44,882 nt of DNA from contig DJVH01000122.1 of the NCBI GenBank assembly GCA_002440825.1, forward strand, positions 1 to 44,882, in the 5' to 3' direction. The notes below the pieces were generated by a model. It was given only the letters and a program-made list of their open reading frames with translations. It did no database searches and was not told where the DNA came from. Positions within the stretch are counted from its first letter, which is position 1, and each line of letters begins with the position of its first letter. The DNA comes from Bacteriovoracaceae bacterium UBA6261 (GTDB lineage Bacteria; Bdellovibrionota; Bacteriovoracia; Bacteriovoracales; Bacteriovoracaceae). Positions 9,298 to 16,742 of the stretch are shown piece after piece. A program made the translations under genes and the position numbers.

Positions 9298-9537
9298 ATG
9301 AGTGAATTAAAAGACCTGATTACTTACGTAAGTAAAGCATTAGTGGATATGCCTGAAGCAGTTCAAGTTACAGAAATCGTCGGTGAACAAACGACGGTCA
9401 TTGAACTGAAGGTTGATAAAACTGATTTAGGCAAAATCATTGGAAAACAAGGTAGAACAGCTCGTTCGCTTAGAACGATTTTAAATGCAGCGTCGACAAA
9501 ATTAAAGAAACGCTCTGTTCTAGAAATTATCGAATAG
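9298..9537 (+). CDS. khpA: KH-domain RNA-binding protein KhpA (YlqC)
   Basis: Small single-KH protein of 79 residues. The KH signature is IIGKQGRTARSLRTIL (about 44-59), with a GKxG loop that contacts RNA. KhpA pairs with KhpB (Jag/EloR) in Gram-positives and influences cell division and elongation through RNA binding; no khpB is in this window. TTGGAG lies upstream of the ATG. Its position directly after rpsP is the classic context, and the transcript ends at the terminator at 9573. Confidence 0.93.
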   Translation: MSELKDLITYVSKALVDMPEAVQVTEIVGEQTTVIELKVDKTDLGKIIGKQGRTARSLRTILNAASTKLKKRSVLEIIE

Positions 9538-9572
9538 CCTTTAGCATTAATGCCACATTATTGAGTCAAATG

Positions 9573-9600
9573 AAGGAGGGGAAACCCTCCTTTTTTATTT
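9573..9600 (+). terminator. Intrinsic terminator of rpsP-khpA
   Basis: AAGGAGGG, GAAA tetraloop, CCCTCCTT, then TTTTATTTT. Stem of 6 GC-rich pairs plus 2 A-T pairs, starting 35 bp after the khpA stop. Confidence 0.92.
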
Positions 9601-9640
9601 TCATGCCATTGAATATTAATAAAAATTAATAATAAAAGAA

Positions 9641-9667
9641 GAAACATTTCATCTTGTCTTACGATAA
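9641..9667 (+). promoter_or_regulatory. Candidate sigma-28-type promoter of the response regulator
   Basis: GAAACATT, exactly 11 bases, TACGATAA. The FliA consensus is TAAAGTTT-N11-GCCGATAA; five of eight bases match in the -35 and six of eight in the -10. The predicted start lies just before the Shine-Dalgarno of the gene at 9682. Confidence 0.35.
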
Positions 9668-9681
9668 GTTAAGGGAAGGAG

Positions 9682-10062
9682 ATGCCTTTGGGAAATGATC
9701 ATGTTTCTATTTTAATTGTCGATGATGAGCAAGATCTCTTGGAGATGTACCGCGAACTCTTTGAGATGGACGGCTTTATCGTTTACACCGCTTCTTCTGC
9801 ATTGGAAGGGCTCAGTGTTTATGAAAAACATCTCGAGATTCAATTAATCATCTCTGACGCCAACATGGGCGAAATGTCCGGGATAGATCTTTTAAAGGCC
9901 CTTAAAAATAATTACCAAACCATTCCAGTTTTTTACCTCGCCACCGGGGCCGTCGAACAGACTGAAGAAGAAATAAAATCGCTGGGGGGAACGGGACTCG
10001 TTCTGAAACCCTTTGACCTCGACGAAATTCTCCTTAGAATAAAAAGTGATTTAAAACTTTAG
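9682..10062 (+). CDS. Single-domain response regulator (CheY-like receiver)
   Basis: Stand-alone receiver domain of 126 residues with no output domain. The acidic pocket is D14-D15, the phosphoacceptor is D59 (SDANMGEMSG), the switch residue is T88 and the conserved lysine is K109 (LKPFD). All phosphorylation residues are present, so it should accept phosphate from an unlinked histidine kinase and act by protein contact, as CheY or SpdR-type proteins do. The AAGGAG directly abuts the ATG at 9682; an in-frame TTG at 9688 sits at the ideal 6-base distance, so the protein may really begin two codons later. The sigma-28-like promoter upstream would suit a motility role, but that is inference. Confidence 0.88.
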   Translation: MPLGNDHVSILIVDDEQDLLEMYRELFEMDGFIVYTASSALEGLSVYEKHLEIQLIISDANMGEMSGIDLLKALKNNYQTIPVFYLATGAVEQTEEEIKSLGGTGLVLKPFDLDEILLRIKSDLKL

Positions 10063-10073
10063 TTCAGACTCCC

Positions 10074-11717
10074 ATGGATGGTCCTATGACGAACAATGAT
10101 CAGGTCAAAACTCTGACCGGAATTGCTATTGATCAAAAACAAAACAAGAATAATGAAGAGGCGAAAGCTTTTGCGGAAGAACTGGCCCGCGAATTTCTTT
10201 CTGTCGCCGATCAATTTAAATTAGGTTCTTTGCCTACGGAGAGTCCGCATCCAATGACCACGAGTCTTTCTAAGGATGCAAAAGAAAATCTTCCCAAGGC
10301 CATTCAAACGATTAAGGACATTGATCTTGGAGTGTTCAAACAACTGCAGATGTACCTGCCACTTTTGATGGATTTGCAGAAAGATGTCGCACAAACATTA
10401 GAGAGTGGAGGAAGAATTTTTCTTTGCGGATGTGGGGCCACCGGAAGACTCTCTCTGGCGCTTGAAACCATCTGGAGAATAAAATATGAAGGCCATCCTA
10501 AAGCTTCCTTGCTTCAAGACCGTCTTGTCAGTTTTATGGCCGGAGGGGATGTCGCGCTTATTCATTCGGTAGAAAAATTTGAAGACTTTCCGGAATTTGG
10601 TGAACGCCAATTGCGCGAGCTTCATTTTCAAGAAGGCGATTTGCTTATTTCCTGCACCGAAGGAGGAGAAACTCCTTTTGTCATTGGTGCCACAGAAGCC
10701 GCTTTAAACATTTCAAAGCGCGCACCTTATTTTCTTTATTGCAATCCCGATGATGTTTTAAAGAAAACAGCTGAGAGATCTAAAAGAGTCATTGAAAATT
10801 CCCGCATAAAAAAAATAAACCTTACAGTAGGTCCAATGGCCCTCACTGGAAGCACGAGAATGCAGGCGACAACAATTCTCATGTATGCAGCGGGGCTTTG
10901 TCTTTGGTACTACGATCAGAATTTCAAGGAAATTGAAGCGGAACTTTCCCGCATAATTAATTACGTTGAGAAAACTGATTTTAATTTTCTTGCTCCATTT
11001 ATCGAAAGAGAATCGCTGTTATATGAAAAAGGACAATATCTTTTTTATGAAACTGACGGCCTTTTAGGAATCAGCATTCTTACTGATACAACTGAACGTT
11101 CACCGACTTTCAGTTTATACCCTTTTGAAAATCAGCTTTCTGAACATAAGCATCCTTCATTATCGTATTTGCTTTTCACTAAAAGCGAAGACAGTCAGTC
11201 GGCATGGAACGACCTTTTAAAAAGAGCGCCGCGAACTTTTCACTGGAAAGAAGTGACAGATCAGACATCTCAGGAACGACTTATCGGTTTTGACTTCAGC
11301 AGACAATTGATGGAATTGCGCCCACGTTATCTACAGGCTTCTCACGCGCATTTTAAGATTGAGTTGAATGAAGAAACGAATACTCTGCATTTTGAGCTTG
11401 ATGGGCTTGTACGCGCTCTTAATCTCGATGGATTGAATTTTTTATCGGCGCACCTGGTGCTGAAAATTCTTCTTAATAATCTTTCAACGGTCATCATGGG
11501 AAGAATGGGACGCTATGAATCCAACCTCATGACCTGGGTTCGCGCCAGCAATAACAAGCTCGTTGACCGGGCCTGTCGCTATGTCGATACATTGTTGAAG
11601 CAGAAGGGGATTGTGGTTTCTTATGAAGAACTGGTTCGTGAATGCTTCAGAATCAAAGATCAGATTCCACGAGATCAATCACTGGTTCTGACGATGGTAA
11701 AAGAATTCGATCGTTAA
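10074..11717 (+). CDS. Double-SIS protein of the MurQ / glucokinase-regulatory-protein family
   Basis: 547 residues with two sugar-isomerase (SIS) folds. The first half matches the MurQ/GKRP pattern: GRIFLCGCGATGRLS (114-127), MAGGDVALIHSVEKFED (155-171), a phosphosugar loop TEGGETPFVIGA (195-206) and GSTRMQATT (259-267). MurQ uses two glutamates to cleave the lactyl ether of N-acetylmuramic acid 6-phosphate; E131 and E167 fall at the aligned positions. The second half (about 300-547) resembles the second SIS domain and C-terminal lid of animal GKRP rather than short MurQ (about 300 residues). It could be an etherase working on recycled or prey peptidoglycan, or a sugar-phosphate-sensing regulator. 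ATG at 10086 is an alternative start. It follows the response regulator by 11 bp. Confidence 0.75.
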   Translation: MDGPMTNNDQVKTLTGIAIDQKQNKNNEEAKAFAEELAREFLSVADQFKLGSLPTESPHPMTTSLSKDAKENLPKAIQTIKDIDLGVFKQLQMYLPLLMDLQKDVAQTLESGGRIFLCGCGATGRLSLALETIWRIKYEGHPKASLLQDRLVSFMAGGDVALIHSVEKFEDFPEFGERQLRELHFQEGDLLISCTEGGETPFVIGATEAALNISKRAPYFLYCNPDDVLKKTAERSKRVIENSRIKKINLTVGPMALTGSTRMQATTILMYAAGLCLWYYDQNFKEIEAELSRIINYVEKTDFNFLAPFIERESLLYEKGQYLFYETDGLLGISILTDTTERSPTFSLYPFENQLSEHKHPSLSYLLFTKSEDSQSAWNDLLKRAPRTFHWKEVTDQTSQERLIGFDFSRQLMELRPRYLQASHAHFKIELNEETNTLHFELDGLVRALNLDGLNFLSAHLVLKILLNNLSTVIMGRMGRYESNLMTWVRASNNKLVDRACRYVDTLLKQKGIVVSYEELVRECFRIKDQIPRDQSLVLTMVKEFDR

Positions 11718-11915
11718 TTAAGACTTTTTAGTCCCGTTGATATCTTTGTCATCGATTTCTTTATTCGACAATTCTTTGCCGTCGCCCTTCATTCCTTCTT
11801 TGAACCCTTTCATTGATTCACCCAGGGTTCTTCCCAATTGAGGAATTTTCTTTCCACCAAAAAAGAAGAGAACGATAACGGCGATGAGAACGCCTTCTGT
11901 TAATCCGATACCCAT
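11718..11915 (-). CDS. tatA: Twin-arginine translocase subunit TatA/E
   Basis: 65 residues. One N-terminal membrane helix (GVLIAVIVLFFFGGKKIP), the FGGKKIPQLG hinge, then an amphipathic helix (GRTLGESMKGFKEGMKG) and a charged tail, which is the complete TatA architecture. TatA oligomers form the pore for folded Tat substrates. No tatB or tatC is nearby. It follows queF by 10 bp and is likely cotranscribed. Its stop codon directly abuts the stop of the convergent SIS gene (TTAATTAA at the junction), leaving no room for a terminator. Confidence 0.95.
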   Translation of the reverse strand: MGIGLTEGVLIAVIVLFFFGGKKIPQLGRTLGESMKGFKEGMKGDGKELSNKEIDDKDINGTKKS

Positions 11916-11925
11916 AACGGTTTCC

Positions 11926-12474
11926 TTAGTATAGTTTTGCTAATTCCATGGAATATTTTCCAGGAGCATAGTTCATCATTCTTTGATCGCGTAGATTTTC
12001 AAATTTCTTTGTGCTGTATGAAGCATAAGGGAAAATAGCGATTCCTCCGCGTGGGGTGAATTCACCAATCACTTCCAGATAATGCGGGTTCATCAGGCGA
12101 GCGAGGTCGTCACAAATTTTTTGGACACAGTCTTCATGAAAGTCACCGTGGTTTCTGAAGCTGAATAAATAGAGTTTCAACGACTTCGATTCCACCATTT
12201 TTTTGTCGGCAATATAATTAATGTAAATGCGCGCAAAGTCCGGCTGTCCGGTCTTAGGGCAAAGAGAAGTGAATTCAGTACAAATAAAAGTCGTCCAGGC
12301 GATTTTTCCAGGGTGCTTATTGTCGAAAGCCTCCAGAACCTCAGGTGAGTAAGTAGAAGGGTAATCAGTCTGACTTTCCCCCAGCTTGAAGTTTTTCAAT
12401 TCTTCGGGATTGCGTCCTGAGTTTTTTGCTTGTCTAACTTTTTTCACGGCCGAAGCGGGCTTTTTCGCTGTCAT
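11926..12474 (-). CDS. queF: NADPH-dependent 7-cyano-7-deazaguanine reductase (QueF, short type)
   Basis: Reduces preQ0 to preQ1 in queuosine synthesis. The T-fold active site is visible: FTSLCPKTGQPDF with nucleophile C72 and general acid D79, and the QueF signature VESKSLKLYLFSFRN (94-108). At 182 residues it is the short YkvM-like form, with an extra basic N-terminal tail of about 20 residues. No other queuosine genes are nearby. It is divergent from the ferrochelatase fusion (86 bp between starts) and upstream of tatA. Confidence 0.95.
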   Translation of the reverse strand: MTAKKPASAVKKVRQAKNSGRNPEELKNFKLGESQTDYPSTYSPEVLEAFDNKHPGKIAWTTFICTEFTSLCPKTGQPDFARIYINYIADKKMVESKSLKLYLFSFRNHGDFHEDCVQKICDDLARLMNPHYLEVIGEFTPRGGIAIFPYASYSTKKFENLRDQRMMNYAPGKYSMELAKLY

Positions 12475-12508
12475 TGTCTACTCTTGCATTCACTTGGGAA
12501 TAGTTTAA

Positions 12509-12536
12509 TTGTTCTTAATCTGATAATACTTATAGC
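12509..12536 (+). promoter_or_regulatory. Candidate promoter of the ferrochelatase-MFS gene
   Basis: TTGTTC, 16 bases, TATAGC, placed about 25 bp before the GTG start. A reasonable sigma-70 match, not exclusive. Confidence 0.35.
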
Positions 12537-12560
12537 ACTTATTATGAGAGGAATAAAGGC

Positions 12561-15008
12561 GTGAGTGCAACAAATACAAATGAGATAACGCCCCAAAAGC
12601 TGAATAAAACGAAAGTCGTTTTTGTCCAGCTGGGGTCACCTAAAAGCCCCCGGGTTTCAGACGTTCGTTCTTACCTGAAAGAGTTTTTACAGGATCCCCG
12701 TGTTGTCGATATCAATCCGTTTGTCTGGAAGCTTATTTTAAATCTGTTTATTCTTCCGTTTCGACCAAAACGTTCCGCTTTTCTTTATTCAAGAATCTGG
12801 GATGGCAAGAGTTTTCCTCTCATTACGATCACTGAGAATTTTACCAAAAAAGTGAGAAGCTTTCTTAAAAGTCCGGCGGTAGAAGTAAACCATGCCTTTC
12901 TTTTGTCTGATCCGCGGGTCAGCGCTGTCTGGGACGATTGGGAAAAAGACCCGATGCCTGCGACAAAGCTAAAAATCATTCCGATGTTTCCGCAATATTC
13001 TGAAGCGACCATTGCTTCAGGACTCGATGCTCTCGGGCACGAAATTAAAAAGCGTGTGAAGATTCCCGAAATAAGTGTCATTACCAATTTTCATACATCG
13101 CGCGCTTTTATCGACAACAGTGTGGCCCAGATTGAAAGCTGTCTTGAGCGCTGGAAAGCCGAAGGAAGACACATCGACAAGCTTCTGCTCACGTTTCATG
13201 GAATTCAAAAAAGACGTGTGAACGACAAAGGCGATGTTTATTATCGCCATTGTTACGAAACATTTTTTCTTTTGAGATCGCGGATTCAAGCGATTCCCAA
13301 AGAAAAAATCCAGATGACGTTTCAGTCGCGTTTTGGAAGTGAAGAGTGGCTGACTCCTTACACGGAAGACACCGTCATAAAACTCTGTAAGGAAGGAAGC
13401 GGGCAACTGGCCGTTTATTCACCCAGCTTTGTGGCCGATTGTCTTGAAACCCAGGATGAGCTCGCTGTAGAATTAAAAGAAACGGCCCATGAGCACGGCG
13501 GTGACATCCATTTTATTCCATGTCTGAATGACAATGAGAACTGGTGCCGTGACTTTGCCACATATATTGAAGACCAATGCCTGGGGTCAGCTGAAGCGCA
13601 ATCACAGGATTTTTATTATCTCGACAGTGCTGATTATAAGGAATTTGAAATCATGAGTGAGAAAGAACTTAAGCAAAAGTCCACCCCGCTTACACCTGAG
13701 GCAAAAAAATCGATTGCCATTGTAGGCCTCACCATTTTTCTCGACCTCGTCGGATTTTCAATTATATTTCCGCTGTTTCCAAGTCTTGCCAAATATTATC
13801 TGATTCACGATGCAGACAACGTCTTTCTCAAGGCCATTTTCGGGGCCATTCAAGGAATCAGTGACTACGCAGGAGATTCAATATTTTCTGCCGTCGTTCT
13901 TTTCGGGGGAATGCTGGGAGCTCTTTACTCGGGCCTTCAGTTTTTTGCAGCTCCACTGTGGGGTGCCTGGTCTGATCGCCGCGGAAGAAAACCCATTCTC
14001 ATTTATTCAATGGCCGGAGCTGCCGTTGGTTATTTCCTCTGGTTTATTTCAGGAAATTTTACATTGCTTATCATTTCAAGAATTATCGACGGAATCATGG
14101 GCGGAAATATTTCAACGGCCACTGCCGTTGTGGCAGACGTGACGACTAAAGAGAATCGTTCTAAAGGAATGGCGATTATCGGTGTTGCCTTCGCTTTGGG
14201 ATTTGTCGTGGGACCTGCTTTTGGGGGGATTCTTTCGCTGATTAATTTACCGGAACTTTATCCTTCGCTTGCTCAATATGGAATTAATCCGTTTTCGATG
14301 CCGGCCATTTTTGCGTGCTTTCTTTCATTGTTTAATACGTTCTGGTTGATTAAAAAATTTCCTGAATCTTTGCCCCCTGAAAAACGTGGAACTGTGAAGA
14401 CAGAAAGAAGCGCAAATATTTTTAAATTGTTTAAACCGCTTCCCAACCAGTCGATCAACATCATCAACATGGGCTATTTCCTCTTTCTTTCAGCTTTTTC
14501 TGGAATGGAATTCACTTTAACTTTCCTTGCTGCAGAAAGATTGCATTATACGTCTATGCAGAACGCTTACATATTTATTTATATCGGATTCATCATTGCC
14601 TTTGTTCAAGGAGGAGTGGTCAGAAGAAAAGCGGGACAAGTCGGAGAAAAGAAAATGGCCATCATGGGCCTCATCTCTCTCATCCCTGGTCTTCTTCTCA
14701 TTTCTGCAGCCTACTCAAGCGCCATGCTCTACGCAGGATTATTTTTCCTTGCTGTTGGCTCTTCAATGATTGTTCCTTGTTTAACGTCGCTGGTGACTTT
14801 GTATACACCGGAAATGGAGCAAGGAAGAAGTGTAGGGATTTTCAGAAGTATGGGGGCCCTGGCGAGAGTCGTAGGACCCATTGTTGCGGCCATCGTGTAT
14901 TATAAGTACGGAGCATGGGCGCCCTATGTCTTTGGTTCGGCCTTTATGCTCATGCCTATTCTGATGCTGACACAATTGCCAGCTCGACCGCCTGAGCATC
15001 ACGCTTAA
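12561..15008 (+). CDS. hemH: Ferrochelatase fused to a major facilitator superfamily transporter
   Basis: One uninterrupted frame of 815 residues. Residues 15-345 are a full ferrochelatase: VQLGSP, the FPQYSEAT segment (143-150), TFHGIQKR with the metal/porphyrin His213, and DCLETQDELAVEL with Glu296. It inserts ferrous iron into protoporphyrin IX. A short linker (350-375) leads to an MFS domain (about 378-810) with about 12 membrane helices and the loop-2/3 motif GAWSDRRGRKP, closest in look to TetA-type drug/H+ antiporters. An internal ATG at 13653 (M365) with AAGGAA about 9 bases upstream could also yield the transporter alone. The start is GTG after AGAGGA. The transporter could export haem or porphyrin, or import a precursor; that is inference from the fusion. 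Confidence 0.88.
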   Translation: MSATNTNEITPQKLNKTKVVFVQLGSPKSPRVSDVRSYLKEFLQDPRVVDINPFVWKLILNLFILPFRPKRSAFLYSRIWDGKSFPLITITENFTKKVRSFLKSPAVEVNHAFLLSDPRVSAVWDDWEKDPMPATKLKIIPMFPQYSEATIASGLDALGHEIKKRVKIPEISVITNFHTSRAFIDNSVAQIESCLERWKAEGRHIDKLLLTFHGIQKRRVNDKGDVYYRHCYETFFLLRSRIQAIPKEKIQMTFQSRFGSEEWLTPYTEDTVIKLCKEGSGQLAVYSPSFVADCLETQDELAVELKETAHEHGGDIHFIPCLNDNENWCRDFATYIEDQCLGSAEAQSQDFYYLDSADYKEFEIMSEKELKQKSTPLTPEAKKSIAIVGLTIFLDLVGFSIIFPLFPSLAKYYLIHDADNVFLKAIFGAIQGISDYAGDSIFSAVVLFGGMLGALYSGLQFFAAPLWGAWSDRRGRKPILIYSMAGAAVGYFLWFISGNFTLLIISRIIDGIMGGNISTATAVVADVTTKENRSKGMAIIGVAFALGFVVGPAFGGILSLINLPELYPSLAQYGINPFSMPAIFACFLSLFNTFWLIKKFPESLPPEKRGTVKTERSANIFKLFKPLPNQSINIINMGYFLFLSAFSGMEFTLTFLAAERLHYTSMQNAYIFIYIGFIIAFVQGGVVRRKAGQVGEKKMAIMGLISLIPGLLLISAAYSSAMLYAGLFFLAVGSSMIVPCLTSLVTLYTPEMEQGRSVGIFRSMGALARVVGPIVAAIVYYKYGAWAPYVFGSAFMLMPILMLTQLPARPPEHHA

Positions 15009-15727
15009 CAAAGAAAGGGATTGTATTTTTTTTCAGTAAAAATGTTTGTCGCAGGTCCATGGCCTGCGATGACGTTTGTCTCATCAGGCAAAGTCAAAAG
15101 CCGCTCTTTAATGGATTTAATGATCTGTCTTCCATCGCCGCCTGGTAAATCCGTTCTTCCTATAGATTGCTGGAAAAGAGTATCGCCGGCCAGAAGCATA
15201 GGCGATTCAAAATATTCTGTATAAAAGCAACAGGACCCCGGAGTGTGGCCAGGAGTGTGGAGAGTTGTGAGAAAGGTTTTAATCTCTTCATCTTCAAAGG
15301 AAAAAGTCTCGCCATCTTCAATATAGCTATCCAGTTTTTTTGGAGTGCCTACGCGCTGACCGAAGAACATTCCCTGTTGAGGTAGCATGTCATAAAGAAA
15401 TTGATCACCCTTATGCAAATGCATCGTGGCCCCTGTGGCCTGGCTGACTTCGGTGCTTCTTCCGATGTGATCGAAATGAGCGTGAGTATGCAAAAGTTTT
15501 TTAACTTGAATATTGAGATCTTTAATTCTTCTGAGAATAAGTTCGTGATCATTTCCCGGATCAATAATGATGGCCTCTCTGGTTTTTTCAGAAAAAAGGA
15601 TAGAGCAGTTACATTGGTAACTGCCCACCGGGAAAGAAACGAGATTGAGTGAATTTTTTTTCAGTGAGTTCATGAGTTTTTTTTCGTGTATAACGGCCAC
15701 TTCCCAGTGGCCGGCAAAGTCTGTCAT
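15005..15727 (-). CDS. Metallo-beta-lactamase-fold hydrolase (glyoxalase II-like)
   Basis: Zinc-binding MBL hydrolase; THAHFDHIG (81-89) is the HxHxDH metal motif, followed by TLHTPGHTPGS, AGDTLFQQSIGRTDLPGG and AGHGPAT, the remaining metal-site histidines and aspartate. This is the pattern of the glyoxalase II / YcbL subgroup, which hydrolyses thioesters such as S-lactoylglutathione, though the true substrate is open. 240 residues from the ATG at 15727; Met19 at 15673 is an equally plausible start, since family members begin near NLVSFPVGSYQCN. The 3' end overlaps the ferrochelatase fusion by 4 bp (convergent). Confidence 0.88.
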   Translation of the reverse strand: MTDFAGHWEVAVIHEKKLMNSLKKNSLNLVSFPVGSYQCNCSILFSEKTREAIIIDPGNDHELILRRIKDLNIQVKKLLHTHAHFDHIGRSTEVSQATGATMHLHKGDQFLYDMLPQQGMFFGQRVGTPKKLDSYIEDGETFSFEDEEIKTFLTTLHTPGHTPGSCCFYTEYFESPMLLAGDTLFQQSIGRTDLPGGDGRQIIKSIKERLLTLPDETNVIAGHGPATNIFTEKKYNPFLC

Positions 15728-15796
15728 TCTCGCCCAATCGGAGAGAAGAGCTAACTCTAATGAGACTTAATTCTTTTCTTTTTTACATCAGCAGTA

Positions 15797-15820
15797 AAAA
15801 TGCTCAACTGGAGCATTTTT
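15797..15820 (-). terminator. Terminator between bfr and the MBL gene
   Basis: On the minus strand AAAATGCTC, loop CAGTT, GAGCATTTT then TT: a 9-bp stem directly after the bfr stop codon. The U-run is short but the element is symmetrical and could work in both directions. Confidence 0.7.
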
Positions 15821-16299
15821 TAGCTCTTCTCCATTTCAATCTGTGACTGTACATAATTTTGTACGCCCACTTGCTTAAGAAGACTTGATTGTGTTTCAAG
15901 CCAGTCGATATGCTCTTCTTCACTTTTTAAAATATCCAGAAATAAATCGCGAGTGACATAATCGTGTTCTTTTTCTGCCAGCTGAATACAGTTTCTCAAG
16001 TGAGGAGCCGCTTCGTTTTCAACCTGAAGATCAGCTTCCAGAACTTCCTGAATAGTCTGTCCGATGCGAAGGCGGTCGAGTTTTTGAAGATTAGGCAATC
16101 CTTCCAGGAAAAGAATGCGCTTGATGAGTTCATCAGCATGTTTCATTTCATCGATAGAAGCTTTGTACTCCAGACGACCAAGTTTTTCGAGGCCCCAGTT
16201 CTGAAGCATTCTTGCATGAAGAAAGTACTGATTGATGGCAGTGAGTTCTTTGGTCAAAACGGAATTAAGTGCATCGATAATGGCCTGACTTCCTTTCAT
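15820..16299 (-). CDS. bfr: Bacterioferritin
   Basis: 159-residue four-helix ferritin subunit that oxidises and stores iron in a 24-mer shell. Every canonical residue is at its standard number: ferroxidase ligands E18, E51, H54, E94, E127 and H130, and haem ligand M52. AAGGAG precedes the ATG at a good distance. It lies 41 bp downstream of bfd on the same strand and is followed by a terminator, so bfd-bfr forms an operon for iron storage and reductive release. Confidence 0.97.
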   Translation of the reverse strand: MKGSQAIIDALNSVLTKELTAINQYFLHARMLQNWGLEKLGRLEYKASIDEMKHADELIKRILFLEGLPNLQKLDRLRIGQTIQEVLEADLQVENEAAPHLRNCIQLAEKEHDYVTRDLFLDILKSEEEHIDWLETQSSLLKQVGVQNYVQSQIEMEKS

Positions 16300-16340
16300 C
16301 TGAAATCTCCTTATTAATTAATGAAATTTGAATCAACTGA

Positions 16341-16550
16341 TTATGAATCTTGGTGACGGGTTTGAGAATCAATAAAAGTAGAATTGTTTTGAATTTTTTG
16401 AAGACAATCAATGACACAGAGACCGCATGAATCACCAATACCAAGATTTTTTAATATCTCTTTTTCATTTTTTGGATTCATTGACCCTTTTTTTGAAAGC
16501 TGGTCTGCGAGCATTTTTTCAGTGATTCCTTTACAGATACAAACGTACAT
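16341..16550 (-). CDS. bfd: Bacterioferritin-associated ferredoxin Bfd
   Basis: 69-residue BFD-like [2Fe-2S] protein. Cluster ligands C4 and C6 (CIC) and C42 and C45 (DSCGLC) are all present. Bfd docks on bacterioferritin and passes electrons to haem to release iron. ATG at 16550 is chosen because AAAGG lies 8 bases upstream and a near-consensus promoter ends just before it; an upstream in-frame TTG at 16592 would precede the predicted transcript start. The C-terminal tail beyond the cluster domain is polar. Confidence 0.93.
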   Translation of the reverse strand: MYVCICKGITEKMLADQLSKKGSMNPKNEKEILKNLGIGDSCGLCVIDCLQKIQNNSTFIDSQTRHQDS

Positions 16551-16580
16551 AGAGTGGACCTTTGGTGGATAGTTGTATTT

Positions 16581-16608
16581 ATTATAATCCAAAAGTATGC
16601 CGGGTCAA
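16581..16608 (-). promoter_or_regulatory. Strong sigma-70 promoter of bfd-bfr
   Basis: On the minus strand TTGACC (16608-16603), 16 bases, TATAAT (16586-16581). The predicted start is near 16574, 24 bases before the bfd ATG. Confidence 0.75.
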
Positions 16609-16616
16609 ACTTTTTT

Positions 16617-16640
16617 AAGCCTGCAGGAACTGTCAGGCTT
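16617..16640. repeat. Inverted repeat just upstream of the bfd promoter
   Basis: AAGCCTG, 10 bases, CAGGCTT: 7-bp arms directly before the -35. There is no T-run after it on either strand in the expected position, so it is not an obvious terminator; it could be an operator. It resembles no Fur box I can recognise. Confidence 0.35.
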
Positions 16641-16742
16641 ATAACAGGGGCTCACTTTTTTACACGGTCCGTCGTAAGCAATCCCTAAAACCGCTAAAAT
16701 TGAATGAATTACACTCATTTCATTAAGAAAACAGAGGTTTAC

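Noticed and set aside
12544..12563. Seven-codon leader ORF (ATG...TGA) overlapping the GTG of the ferrochelatase fusion
   Set aside because: It has no ribosome binding site of its own and the overlap is easily chance; the shared AGAGGA serves the GTG.
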